A stretch of DNA of 64,000 nucleotides, taken from IMG/VR virus record IMGVR_UViG_3300037247_001602, positions 30,489 through 94,488 of that record, one strand, 5' to 3'. Both the position numbers and the translations under genes were made by a program. This stretch comes from a virus. Shown in pieces: positions 8,884 to 17,306 of this stretch. Numbering within the stretch: position 1 is the stretch's first letter; the number at the start of each line of letters is the position of its first letter. A model generated the notes under the pieces. It saw only the letters and a list, made by a program, of their open reading frames with translations. It was not told the origin of the DNA and searched no databases.

Positions 8884-10028
8884 GGAATCCTCCCGTAGTA
8901 GACCTAGATAAGATCGCCGATGAGAATCTTATACCAAAAGGCGATCCCTGGTTGCACGTTCTTTTTGCTGCCGATGATCTCCACAGCCTGCTGAAACTTG
9001 GTATAGCCGATATGGATCGGCTCGTCTACGGAATATATCAGAATCGGGATCATGCGGAGATTCCGTGGCATGAGCTTGTTGGGCCAATCGAGGCGCAGCT
9101 CTACCATTGCGGATATCAGGCAGTCTGCGGCGGGAGGCAGTATGCTGAATCGTTCCGGACGGATCATACGAAAGTCGCACAGCTCCTCGATTGGAATTAT
9201 CGAAAAGACATAGAAGAAATGATTACGGGCATGGGATACCCAGCCTCGAAGAAGACTATGGATATTGTTCACGAGGCTCTTGGAGGCGCTCAGGCTCCTC
9301 CTATCCACGAACTGAATCAGCTCATGGCATTCGAGCAGGCGAAGGCAATCGCACGCACGGTGATGATGAATATCTATGTGAAATCCGCCCTGCGCAAGTG
9401 GCAGGAAGACGGAATCACAAGAGTCAAACGCATGGAGATGCGGGACAAGAAAACATGCCCGATTTGCAAAGCGCTAAACGGAAAAGAGTACGAGCTTGCT
9501 GATCTCATCAATTTGGTATATCCGTTGACGAACGATAGCCATCCTTCCTGCCGAGGGACCTTCATTCCGCTGATCTCTCTAGAGACCTACGATCCGAAAG
9601 TTCGTGAGATTCCGCTGGCCGTGGATTTCTCCGTTAGTGGAAACACGGCCAAGAATGTTCCCCTCGAAGTCAAGCCATGGCTCTACAGCTTCTTGAGAAA
9701 GCTCAAAGGACCGATCAGCGTGGAGTTCGATCCTACGATTACTGAGTCTTACACGTGGGGTCCTTTCGAGATCAGGATCAACCCCGATGCCCTGGAAGAC
9801 GAAGACGTGCGCGAGATCATTCTGGAATCCATTGCACATCAGATCTGGCCCACTTTCGAAGATAAATTCATCGCGGAATATATTCCGCTGATCCAATCCG
9901 GACTGGCGCATCCATCGAAGAGCTTTTCTAACAACAAAGAGTTATTCATCTATAACTACATCGCCCATAGGATGGGACAGGACCCAGATCCCTTCTCCAA
10001 TGCCTGGTGGCTCCAAAACGTAAAATAA
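8871..10028 (+). CDS. Mu gpF/SPP1 gp7-like minor head protein
   Basis: A 385-residue protein with a GTG start. Residues about 200-230 carry K-T-C-P-I-C-K-A-L-N-G-K followed by a H-P-S-C-R-G-T motif, the metal-binding signature of the Phage_Mu_F head morphogenesis family. Members are minor capsid proteins that act with the portal during procapsid assembly or DNA ejection. A D-K-I-A-D sequence near residue 14 resembles the IEKIA tag. The C-terminal ~130 residues are an unrecognised extension. The gene starts inside the first codons of the divergent gene at 8883, and ends before a structured intergenic region. Confidence 0.75.
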   Translation: MKNPWNPPVVDLDKIADENLIPKGDPWLHVLFAADDLHSLLKLGIADMDRLVYGIYQNRDHAEIPWHELVGPIEAQLYHCGYQAVCGGRQYAESFRTDHTKVAQLLDWNYRKDIEEMITGMGYPASKKTMDIVHEALGGAQAPPIHELNQLMAFEQAKAIARTVMMNIYVKSALRKWQEDGITRVKRMEMRDKKTCPICKALNGKEYELADLINLVYPLTNDSHPSCRGTFIPLISLETYDPKVREIPLAVDFSVSGNTAKNVPLEVKPWLYSFLRKLKGPISVEFDPTITESYTWGPFEIRINPDALEDEDVREIILESIAHQIWPTFEDKFIAEYIPLIQSGLAHPSKSFSNNKELFIYNYIAHRMGQDPDPFSNAWWLQNVK

Positions 10029-10029
10029 T

Positions 10030-10113
10030 GGGGTGGCCAGACAGGTTTCCCAGAATCCGACCACCCCTCTGGTGAGCAGTCAGAATCGATCTGACTACTC
10101 ATCCCCCCAGAGG
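10030..10113 (+). other. Two adjacent strong hairpins after minor head gene
   Basis: GGGGTGG (10030-10036) can pair with CCACCCC (10061-10067). A longer hairpin follows: CCTCTGG (10066) with CCAGAGG (10107), TGAG with CTCA, and AGTCAG (10078) with CTGACT (10091) around a 7-base loop. The two share bases 10066-10067 and so compete slightly. There is no U-tract, so this is not a standard terminator; it may protect or terminate the 3' end of the + strand message. From here to 10330 I see no convincing gene. Confidence 0.5.
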
Positions 10114-10152
10114 AGATAGAGAGAAATATATCCTCAATCCATCTCCACTTTG

Positions 10153-10160
10153 CTTATACC
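10153..10160 (-). promoter_or_regulatory. GGTATAAG promoter-like element (leftward)
   Basis: The minus strand reads GGTATAAG directly after the T-tract of the terminator at 10169-10196. It matches the element found upstream of other minus-strand operons. The only leftward gene it could serve is the one at 8248-8883, over 1.2 kb away. Confidence 0.5.
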
Positions 10161-10168
10161 TAAAAAGA

Positions 10169-10196
10169 GAGGCGAGATGGCATAGCCACCCGCCTC
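10169..10196 (-). terminator. Leftward intrinsic terminator
   Basis: GAGGCG (10169-10174) pairs with CGCCTC (10191-10196), with an inner TGGC/GCCA helix, and is followed on the minus strand by a T-rich run. It lies downstream of the gene at 10335-10580 and directly in front of a GGTATAAG element. Confidence 0.6.
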
Positions 10197-10260
10197 CCTT
10201 TCGCCGAGAGTGGACACAAGCGCTACGGGCGCGGTGTCCTGGAGGAAATCCATGTAGGTT

Positions 10261-10329
10261 TCAGTCTTTTGGTGATCGAGCGATAATTGAAAGGATGGCC
10301 AACACGAACTGGACTCCAAAGATGAACAT
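10261..10329 (-). CDS. Possible 22-residue hydrophobic peptide
   Basis: A 22-codon frame with GGAG 8 bases before its ATG encodes a single hydrophobic segment (F-I-F-G-V-Q-F-V-L-A-I-L-S) with a charged C-terminus. It lies between the stop of the gene at 10335 and the terminator at 10196. It could be a membrane microprotein or chance. Confidence 0.25.
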   Translation of the reverse strand: MFIFGVQFVLAILSIIARSPKD

Positions 10330-10334
10330 ATTGT

Positions 10335-10580
10335 TTACTCCCCAATTGGGACCTTTTCGTCAGGAATCAATTCGCAGAATCCAGTAAAAACCTGAACTAG
10401 GCGAGGTAATCCATCTTCATTCATCTCGCCAAACCAAAGATCCACGTGTCCTCTGAAAACACCGCCACACGCCTCGTTGCGGATGATGACACCCATCTTA
10501 CCCTTGAGATCCGGATGCTTCTCCTCGCCATCATCCGGTACGCCTCGGTAGATCATGAAATCCCGAATTGTCATCACCAT
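10335..10580 (-). CDS. Small unknown protein
   Basis: An 81-residue protein with AGGAGA six bases before its ATG. It has a mixed alpha/beta composition with no recognised domain, signal or cysteine motif. It lies between two hairpins (10613-10651 upstream, 10169-10196 downstream) in a minus-strand island next to the polymerase gene. Confidence 0.65.
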   Translation of the reverse strand: MVMTIRDFMIYRGVPDDGEEKHPDLKGKMGVIIRNEACGGVFRGHVDLWFGEMNEDGLPRLVQVFTGFCELIPDEKVPIGE

Positions 10581-10612
10581 GTGAATTCTCCTGGCGAAAT
10601 TAGTTTATGAAA

Positions 10613-10651
10613 TAGCGCGAGCCACCTGGATGATCCAGATGACTCGCGCTA
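10613..10651 (-). terminator. Strong hairpin, probable leftward terminator
   Basis: TAGCGCGAG (10613-10621) pairs perfectly with CTCGCGCTA (10643-10651), and an inner CTGGA/TCCAG helix lies between them. A U-rich stretch follows on the minus strand. It separates the genes at 10729 and 10335 and may instead modulate translation of the latter, whose AGGAGA lies downstream. Confidence 0.6.
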
Positions 10652-10728
10652 CCCGAACCAGGAGGCGCTTGCGGGCAAAGGGCTCTAGGCCTGCTTCTTG
10701 TTTTTTTCGCCTTCTGGGGGGGGTGCTG

Positions 10729-11106
10729 CTAGGCAGCCTTCTTGCTCTTCTTCATCTGTTCGACGGTCTCGCTGAGGCTCTCGAAGGAGTTCTTCAGGCC
10801 TTCCGCCAACTCGGCGAGATCGGTGACCGTCTTGTGCAGATCGGGCTGCTCGCCCTTGCCATCGGTCTCCGTCTCGGTCGTACCCTCTTCCTTCGCCTTC
10901 TCGGAGGAGGTCCAGTCGGCCACCTTGTTCGCGACGTACTGGACACCCTTGGCGGCGCCCAGAACACTCAGGTAGATGGCGCCCCCGACACCGGCGACGA
11001 TGGCGAGGCCCAGGCCGGCTGCGGCGCCCGCCTCCGCCACTTCACCCGTCATCTCGAAGAAGCCGATCTCAGCCGTCACTTTCCCCTTCTCGTCTCGAAT
11101 CTTCAT
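10729..11106 (-). CDS. Membrane-anchored protein with C-terminal coiled coil
   Basis: The ATG at 11106 is chosen because AGGAGG lies just upstream; the frame is open further out but without a site. The product has 125 residues. A short N-terminal cytosolic part is followed by an Ala/Gly-rich transmembrane segment at about residues 25-55, a Glu/Thr-rich linker, and a C-terminal heptad-like helix ending in Lys and Ala. No family is recognised. A leftward GGTATAAG element at 11195 probably drives it. The gene stands directly in front of, and divergent from, the RNA polymerase gene. Confidence 0.65.
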   Translation of the reverse strand: MKIRDEKGKVTAEIGFFEMTGEVAEAGAAAGLGLAIVAGVGGAIYLSVLGAAKGVQYVANKVADWTSSEKAKEEGTTETETDGKGEQPDLHKTVTDLAELAEGLKNSFESLSETVEQMKKSKKAA

Positions 11107-11194
11107 GGTTTCTCCTCCTTTGCCATGACAATGATGTGTAGGCAAGCCCTGCACCGTGCAGGACTTACAAGACTACACTTCTCTCGGTACTTTT

Positions 11195-11202
11195 CTTATA
11201 CC
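11195..11202 (-). promoter_or_regulatory. GGTATAAG promoter-like element (leftward)
   Basis: The minus strand reads GGTATAAG 89 bases upstream of the gene starting at 11106. It has no -35 hexamer. It is back-to-back with the sigma70-like promoter of the polymerase gene at 11223-11250, forming a divergent control region. Confidence 0.65.
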
Positions 11203-11222
11203 GGATTTGGGCGTTGATTTTC

Positions 11223-11250
11223 TTGATTGTAAACCCTTACCATATATAAT
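11223..11250 (+). promoter_or_regulatory. Sigma70-like promoter for RNA polymerase gene
   Basis: TTGATT at 11223-11228 and a perfect TATAAT at 11245-11250 are separated by 16 bases, 35 bases upstream of the polymerase ATG. The form is that of a host housekeeping promoter. The same 16-base spacing occurs in the promoters at 21751 and 44597. Confidence 0.7.
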
Positions 11251-11285
11251 TATATCCGAATTCCACCACCCGAGAAGGTCACGAA

Positions 11286-14200
11286 ATGCTCGACTTCGAA
11301 GCTCAGGCTAGGAACAGCGAGAAGAGTCTCGTCGCCGCCATCAAGGCGATATTCCCCTATGCCGGGAAGAAGCAGACTCTCATTGCAGAGCGTATTTGGA
11401 TCGACAAGGAAGCACGAACTTTCGGGGACTTTGGTTCTCAGAAAGAGGTGAAAGGCAAAGATAAAACTTGGGCAATGCCGATCTACGGCAAGTTTCGCCT
11501 CGTGGACAACGCCACCAATGAAGTCATCGATCGGATCGACAAGATGACCCTGGTGAACCTGCCTCTGGCTACCGCTCGCGGAAGCTATATCGTGCGCGGG
11601 AGCGAGTACCAGGTCGCCAATCAGTTCCGCCTGAAGCCGGGCGTCTACACAAGAATCCAGCAGAACGGAGAGCTTGAGTCCCAGGTGAATCTGGCGAAAG
11701 GCATGAACTTCAGGATTCTCCTGGCGCCCAACTCCGGGATCTTCTTCATGAAGCTGGGGGAGACGAAGATACAACTCTATCACCTGCTCACGGCATTCGG
11801 CGTATCCCGCAGCGCCATAGAATCGATATGGGGACCGGAATTGACAGCCAAGAATTCCAAGAAAGGAAGCCAAGATGGCGAGGTTAATAAAGCTTACAAG
11901 ATCATATTTAGGAAAGAACCGGAAAATCTAGCAGAGGCGATTTCGAGCCTTGAGACTTACTTTGCTGGCAATGTGATAGATCGGAGCACGACGAAGCTCA
12001 CGCTGGGCAAGGGATTCAAGAACGTCAACGCAGATCTATTACTGAGGACTTCTGCAAGGATATTATCTGTCTCTCGCGGAGAGGATAAGGCGGACGACCG
12101 GGACTCCCTGGAATTCAAGCAGCTCTTGTCGGTGGATGATTTCCTGAGAGAGCGCATCGATAAGAATGCGAATAAGATCAAGTTCAAGATGCGTTTCAAC
12201 ATCGATCGCAAGGACAACATCCGGGAGATTATGGGTCTTTCCACGTTCAATTATCCGATAGAGAGCTTCTTCACGGGCGGGGCAGAAGCATTCGGCGGCA
12301 ATACGGGGCTGTCCAGCACGCCTGAGCAGACGAATCCCCTGCATATGCTCTCGGAGACCTCGAAAGTTATCCTGTCGGGCTCCGGAGGGATCACCAACCC
12401 ATATCAAGTTACTGTCGAGGCCAGGGCCGTCCATCCATCCACCATGGGCTTTGTAGATCCCGTGCACACGCCGGAGTCGGATCGCATAGGTACAACACTT
12501 CAGCTTCCTCTTGGCATCAAGAAAAAAGGGCAGAAAATATTGGCGGGTTTCTATAGTGTCAAGACTGGGAAGGTAGTTGATCTAGCCCCCGATCAGGCTG
12601 CGGATTCAGTCGTTTCTTTTAGAGATCAGTATGACGAGAAGAATGGCAAGTTGAAGCCTAAAACACGGAACGTAAAGGCCTCTGTGAAAGGCAAAATATC
12701 CATAGTCCCAGCAAATGAAGTCGAATATGTCATCCCGTCGCCGCAAGCTATGTTCGGGATAGCAACAAACATGATTCCTTTCTTACAAAACGATCAGGGC
12801 AATCGCGCCATGATGGCTGGCAAGATGATGACGCAGGCGCTCCCTCTGGTAAATAGAGAAGCCCCTCTCGTCCGCGTCGTGGCTGGCAAAGGCGTGGTCT
12901 TCGAAAGTGTTGCCGGCCAGGGATTCTCGCACAGAGCGCCAGTATCCGGGACTATCACGAGCGCAACCGAGAAGGAAGTCGTAATCAAAGGGGCGGACGG
13001 CAAGCGCCATACCGTGTCTCTGTACGACAATTTCCCACTCAACTCAAAAACAGCATTCATCGATGCGGAAGTTGTCGTGAAGAAAGGAGATAAAGTCAAG
13101 AAAGGGCAACTGCTTGCCGATACGACATTTACGAAGGATGGAGACCTTTCGCTTGGAATCAACGCAACTGTCGCATATATGCCCTTCAAAGGCTATAATT
13201 TCGAGGACGGAATCGTCATCAGCGAGAGTTTCTCTAAGAAATTCACATCATCGCACCTCTACAAACTTACGACTTCAATAGACAAGCAGACTCTGATGAA
13301 CCTTGCCAAGTTCAAGGCTTACTATCCGGAAGCTCTGGATCTCGCTTCGGCCAGCCGACTCGACTCGGATGGCGTCATCAAGAAAGGCGAGATCGTGAAG
13401 TTTGGCGACACGGTAATGTCCGTATTGAGGAAGGAGGAGAAAGGCCCGGAGGATCTGATTCTTGGGAGACTGCACAGAGCATTCATTAAGCCGTACAAGA
13501 ACAAGTCGGTGTTATGGGAGGAGGAGGACGAGGGCGAAGTTGTCGATGTTATCAAAACGGCGAGGAAGATCGAGGTTCATATCCGTACTGCCGAGCCAGC
13601 GAAGATTGGCGATAAGCTGGCCGGCAGGCACGGAAACAAAGGCACGATCACTTTCATCGGCGGAGATGCCGAGATGCCCACTACGGCAGATGGCGAAGTC
13701 ATTGAAGTCCTTTTGAATCCCCATAGCATTCCTGGGAGAATCAATCCAGGCCAGATCCTCGAAACGGTTGCAGGCAAGATTGCCGACAAGCAGGGCCGGC
13801 CATTTGATGTGCGTAACTTCACTGGCAGAAATTATTTGGAGGACGTGGAGAGAGCCGCAAAGAAGGCAGGCGTTCAAGACAAAGAAGATCTCGTCGATCC
13901 GGTGACGAACCAGAGACTTCCTGGCGTTCTCGTCGGAAAGCAATATATGCTGAAGCTGGACCACCCGACGAGGAAAAAATTCTCTGCTCGCGCCCAGGGG
14001 AGTTACACAGCCGACTTGCAACCATCTCGTGGTAAACACGAGGGCGGGCAGTCGATGGACACCCTGACGCTCTACTCGATGCTGTCACACGGAGCAAAAG
14101 CAAACCTGAGAGAAATGGCCACGTACAAATCTGGGCGTAACGATGAAGTATGGCGCGCCCTCCAGCTTGGCCAAAGTCTTCCGGCTCCCGCTGTTCCTTT

Positions 14201-17200
14201 TGCCACCGAGAAATTCATCTCGATGGTGAAGGGTCTTGGCGTGGACGTGAAGAAAGACGGGAATACCCTGGCCCTGTCTCCGATGACGGATAAGAAGATC
14301 CTAGAATATAGTTCTGGATCTATCAAGAATTCAAAGATTGTGCGGGGCAAGGATCTGAGGCCGGAAAAGGGCGGATTGTTTGATCCGATCATCACGGGCG
14401 GTGTTGCGGGCACGAATTGGAATCATATCGAACTAGCTGAGCCGATGCCGAATCCGATATTTGAAAACGCGATCAAGGCTATCTTGGGAATCACGGGAAC
14501 AATCTACGAGGATATTATTTCCGGGCGGCGTTATGTGACTCCGGATGGACAAATCGTTCCTGAATCCACTGATGAGACGGAAACGGGTGGTATCGGCATC
14601 AAGATCTTGCTATCCAAGATCGATATGGACAAGAAGATCAAGGAGCTGTTGGTCCAAGCCAAGAAGAAAAAAGGCGCCGCCCTGGACAAGATCAACAAGG
14701 TTATTCGTTACCTGACAGCGCTCCAGAAGAATGGACTCAAGCCGACTGATTATATCATCAAAAACATACCCGTGATGCCGGCTCGTTTGCGCCCTGTCTA
14801 CCCGCTTCCGGATGGGAGCCTGAACGTAACCGAGGTGAACCATCTCTATAAGGATCTGATTGATCTGAGCGATCAGAATCGGGACTTTATAGCCCTGGAT
14901 ATGCCCGACCAAGATATAGCCCCGCTGAGGGAGAATGTCTACAAGGGCATGAGGGCTCTCGTCGGCCTGCAAGACCATCTCGGCGGAAGGGGATACAAGG
15001 GACTCATCGAGCAGATAAGAGGCAACACGAACAAGGAGGGATTCTTCCAGAACCGTATCATGAGCCGTCGCCAGGAATTCTCAGGGCGATCAACCATTGT
15101 CCCTGAGCCTGCCCTTGGCCTCGATGACGTAGCCATTCCCGAAGAGATGGCCTGGAAAATATATCGTCCGTTTATCGTCAGGGAGCTGGTTCGCCAGGGC
15201 TACAAAGACAGCGCCCTAGAGGCAAGGGAGGAGCTGGACAAGAAGACCCCCTTGGCTATGAGAGCCTTGCAGATAGCTATGGAAGACCGGCCTGTGATGC
15301 TCAACCGGGCTCCGTCGCTGCACAAATTCAGCATTATGTCATTCATGCCACAACTCACCACGGGTAAGGCAATTAAGATAAACCCCTTGGTGGTAAAGGG
15401 TTACAACGCAGATTTTGACGGGGACACAATGGCCGTCCATGTTCCGATCACAGAAGAAGCACGAAACGAATCGTTCAAAATGCTGCCGAGCAGAAATTTA
15501 TACAACCCGCGAAGCGGCGAACTGATGAACTATCCCACTCAGGAGGCGATTACCGGACTCTATCTATTCACGCAGAGCCCGAAGGGCAGAGCAACGCTCA
15601 ATGCCATTCTCCCTGCGGCGAAATACCACATCAAGGGACCATTGACTGCCAAGGAGATGATAAGCGTTCTGGATCGGATCTCGAAGGAAATGCCGAACCA
15701 ATTCACTAAAGTCGTCAATGCACTCAAAGATATTGGGAATAGAGCATCTTACGAAATGGGATTTTCTGTCGGTCTTGAAGATCTCAAGATGGATTATTCC
15801 TCCAGGGATAGGATATTTAACGAGGCCGAAAACGCAATCAAAAAAGTGAAAGGCGACAAGACACAAGCAATCATCGATGCTTATACAAGTGCGGCGAAGA
15901 AACTCGACGTAGCTCTTCTTGGGGACAAGCGACTAAGAGCCAACTCCTTCATGATTATGGCCAGATCTGGCGGGAAGGGAAATATAGGCCAAATCAGACA
16001 GATCTTGGCTGGGCCTGTCCTCGTCAAGGATGTTCATGATCGCACTATTCCGGTTCCGATTAAGAAATCATATTCAGAAGGGTTGGACTTGGCGGACTAT
16101 TGGGCGTCAATGGCTGGTGCCCGAAAAGGTATGATTGACAGATCCCTGCAGACTTCTATCCCTGGTGCATTCGCCAAGGAACTTCTCAATGTTACCGTGA
16201 ATCACGTCATCTCGATAGCTGACTGCAAGACTACACGCGGCGTTGAAATCCCAGTGGACGATTCTGACATTCTGGATCGTTATCTGGCGCGAGGGATCAA
16301 GGACGTAGCCAGAAGAAACTCGATCGTGACGGCATATGTGATCAAGAAGGCCAGAAAGAATAATGTGAAGACCCTGCTTGTCCGAAGTCCGCTGACTTGT
16401 GAGGCCGAACAGGGCGTCTGCCAAAGATGTTACGGGCTCTCGGATAATGGGAGGCCTCCTGAAATCGGGACGAATGTTGGAGTGGAGGCTGGCCAATCAA
16501 TGGCGGAGCCTGCCACCCAGATGGTTATGCGCAGTTTCCATACGGGAGGAGCCGCAGGAATGGCAGGCGGGATCGTATCTGGATTCACGAGAATCTCCGA
16601 TCTCCTGAAGATGCCCAAAATCCTGAAAAATAAGGCAACTCTATCCCGAGAGTCCGGGAAAATCACGAAGATAGACACCTCTCCGATTGGAGGATGGAAT
16701 GTCTGGGTTGATGACGAAGAGCACCATGTGCCTGCCGGAAGACGAGTTCTTGTCAAACAAGGCCAAACAGTCTCGATGGGCGACCGCCTCAGTGATGGCC
16801 CAATTAAGCCGCAGGAACTTCTCGAACTACGAAACATGCGTGAAACACAGGATTATATTGTAAATTCGCTCAAGGATGAATATTTGAATCAAGGCATCCA
16901 AATGAGGCGCCGCGTCCTGGAAACAGTCGTCCGCCCGCTGACAAATTCAGCCAGAGTAACGCATCCGGGTGGACACGAGGCATATGTGCCCGGCGATCAT
17001 GCCCCACTGACTATTCTCGATGCATATAACCGCAAAGCTAAACCTGAAGACAAGATCGAATATGAACCGATTATTCGGGGAATCAACACGGCGCCCTTGG
17101 CGAGCCAGGACTGGATCACGAGGTTGAATTTCCAGCGCCTCAAAGAAACGCTCATCGAAGGCCCCGCGCAAGGCTGGAAATCTGATATTGCCACAATCGG

Positions 17201-17306
17201 TGCACCCCTGGCCGCATATGCATATGGTCCACTGATCGGAAGAGAGCGCGAAAAAGCTGCTGAAGATACTGCCCAACTAGAGGAGATTGGCAGTGTCTCA
17301 GAATAG
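11286..17306 (+). CDS. Fused beta/beta-prime DNA-dependent RNA polymerase
   Basis: One 2006-residue chain contains both catalytic subunits of cellular-type RNA polymerase. The beta part (to about residue 1000) shows the R-G-S-Y-I-V-R-G lobe motif, D/E-Q-T-N-P-L, G-Y-N-F-E-D (636), G-R-H-G-N-K-G (780-786) and the beta C-terminal clamp pattern. The beta-prime part has the R-R-x-E-F-S-G-R-S switch region, the catalytic N-A-D-F-D-G-D (1374-1380) with all three Asp, the trigger-loop start G-A-R-K-G (1611), and the second zinc site (C1647, C1705, C1712, C1715). The first beta-prime zinc ribbon is missing: G-L-F-D-P runs within about 15 residues into H-I-E-L-A. It is shorter than the E. coli subunits combined (about 2750). 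The clamp-helix region that binds sigma is retained in length. The next gene overlaps its end. It may be packaged in the virion or act late; unknown. Confidence 0.95.
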   Translation: MLDFEAQARNSEKSLVAAIKAIFPYAGKKQTLIAERIWIDKEARTFGDFGSQKEVKGKDKTWAMPIYGKFRLVDNATNEVIDRIDKMTLVNLPLATARGSYIVRGSEYQVANQFRLKPGVYTRIQQNGELESQVNLAKGMNFRILLAPNSGIFFMKLGETKIQLYHLLTAFGVSRSAIESIWGPELTAKNSKKGSQDGEVNKAYKIIFRKEPENLAEAISSLETYFAGNVIDRSTTKLTLGKGFKNVNADLLLRTSARILSVSRGEDKADDRDSLEFKQLLSVDDFLRERIDKNANKIKFKMRFNIDRKDNIREIMGLSTFNYPIESFFTGGAEAFGGNTGLSSTPEQTNPLHMLSETSKVILSGSGGITNPYQVTVEARAVHPSTMGFVDPVHTPESDRIGTTLQLPLGIKKKGQKILAGFYSVKTGKVVDLAPDQAADSVVSFRDQYDEKNGKLKPKTRNVKASVKGKISIVPANEVEYVIPSPQAMFGIATNMIPFLQNDQGNRAMMAGKMMTQALPLVNREAPLVRVVAGKGVVFESVAGQGFSHRAPVSGTITSATEKEVVIKGADGKRHTVSLYDNFPLNSKTAFIDAEVVVKKGDKVKKGQLLADTTFTKDGDLSLGINATVAYMPFKGYNFEDGIVISESFSKKFTSSHLYKLTTSIDKQTLMNLAKFKAYYPEALDLASASRLDSDGVIKKGEIVKFGDTVMSVLRKEEKGPEDLILGRLHRAFIKPYKNKSVLWEEEDEGEVVDVIKTARKIEVHIRTAEPAKIGDKLAGRHGNKGTITFIGGDAEMPTTADGEVIEVLLNPHSIPGRINPGQILETVAGKIADKQGRPFDVRNFTGRNYLEDVERAAKKAGVQDKEDLVDPVTNQRLPGVLVGKQYMLKLDHPTRKKFSARAQGSYTADLQPSRGKHEGGQSMDTLTLYSMLSHGAKANLREMATYKSGRNDEVWRALQLGQSLPAPAVPFATEKFISMVKGLGVDVKKDGNTLALSPMTDKKILEYSSGSIKNSKIVRGKDLRPEKGGLFDPIITGGVAGTNWNHIELAEPMPNPIFENAIKAILGITGTIYEDIISGRRYVTPDGQIVPESTDETETGGIGIKILLSKIDMDKKIKELLVQAKKKKGAALDKINKVIRYLTALQKNGLKPTDYIIKNIPVMPARLRPVYPLPDGSLNVTEVNHLYKDLIDLSDQNRDFIALDMPDQDIAPLRENVYKGMRALVGLQDHLGGRGYKGLIEQIRGNTNKEGFFQNRIMSRRQEFSGRSTIVPEPALGLDDVAIPEEMAWKIYRPFIVRELVRQGYKDSALEAREELDKKTPLAMRALQIAMEDRPVMLNRAPSLHKFSIMSFMPQLTTGKAIKINPLVVKGYNADFDGDTMAVHVPITEEARNESFKMLPSRNLYNPRSGELMNYPTQEAITGLYLFTQSPKGRATLNAILPAAKYHIKGPLTAKEMISVLDRISKEMPNQFTKVVNALKDIGNRASYEMGFSVGLEDLKMDYSSRDRIFNEAENAIKKVKGDKTQAIIDAYTSAAKKLDVALLGDKRLRANSFMIMARSGGKGNIGQIRQILAGPVLVKDVHDRTIPVPIKKSYSEGLDLADYWASMAGARKGMIDRSLQTSIPGAFAKELLNVTVNHVISIADCKTTRGVEIPVDDSDILDRYLARGIKDVARRNSIVTAYVIKKARKNNVKTLLVRSPLTCEAEQGVCQRCYGLSDNGRPPEIGTNVGVEAGQSMAEPATQMVMRSFHTGGAAGMAGGIVSGFTRISDLLKMPKILKNKATLSRESGKITKIDTSPIGGWNVWVDDEEHHVPAGRRVLVKQGQTVSMGDRLSDGPIKPQELLELRNMRETQDYIVNSLKDEYLNQGIQMRRRVLETVVRPLTNSARVTHPGGHEAYVPGDHAPLTILDAYNRKAKPEDKIEYEPIIRGINTAPLASQDWITRLNFQRLKETLIEGPAQGWKSDIATIGAPLAAYAYGPLIGREREKAAEDTAQLEEIGSVSE

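Noticed and set aside
10134-10319. 61-codon minus-strand open frame
   Set aside because: It runs across a terminator hairpin and a GGTATAAG element and lacks a ribosome binding site.
10630-11217. 195-codon + strand open frame
   Set aside because: It lies opposite the minus-strand gene at 10729-11106, which has a strong AGGAGG site and a membrane segment; the + frame is Leu/Arg-rich shadow sequence.
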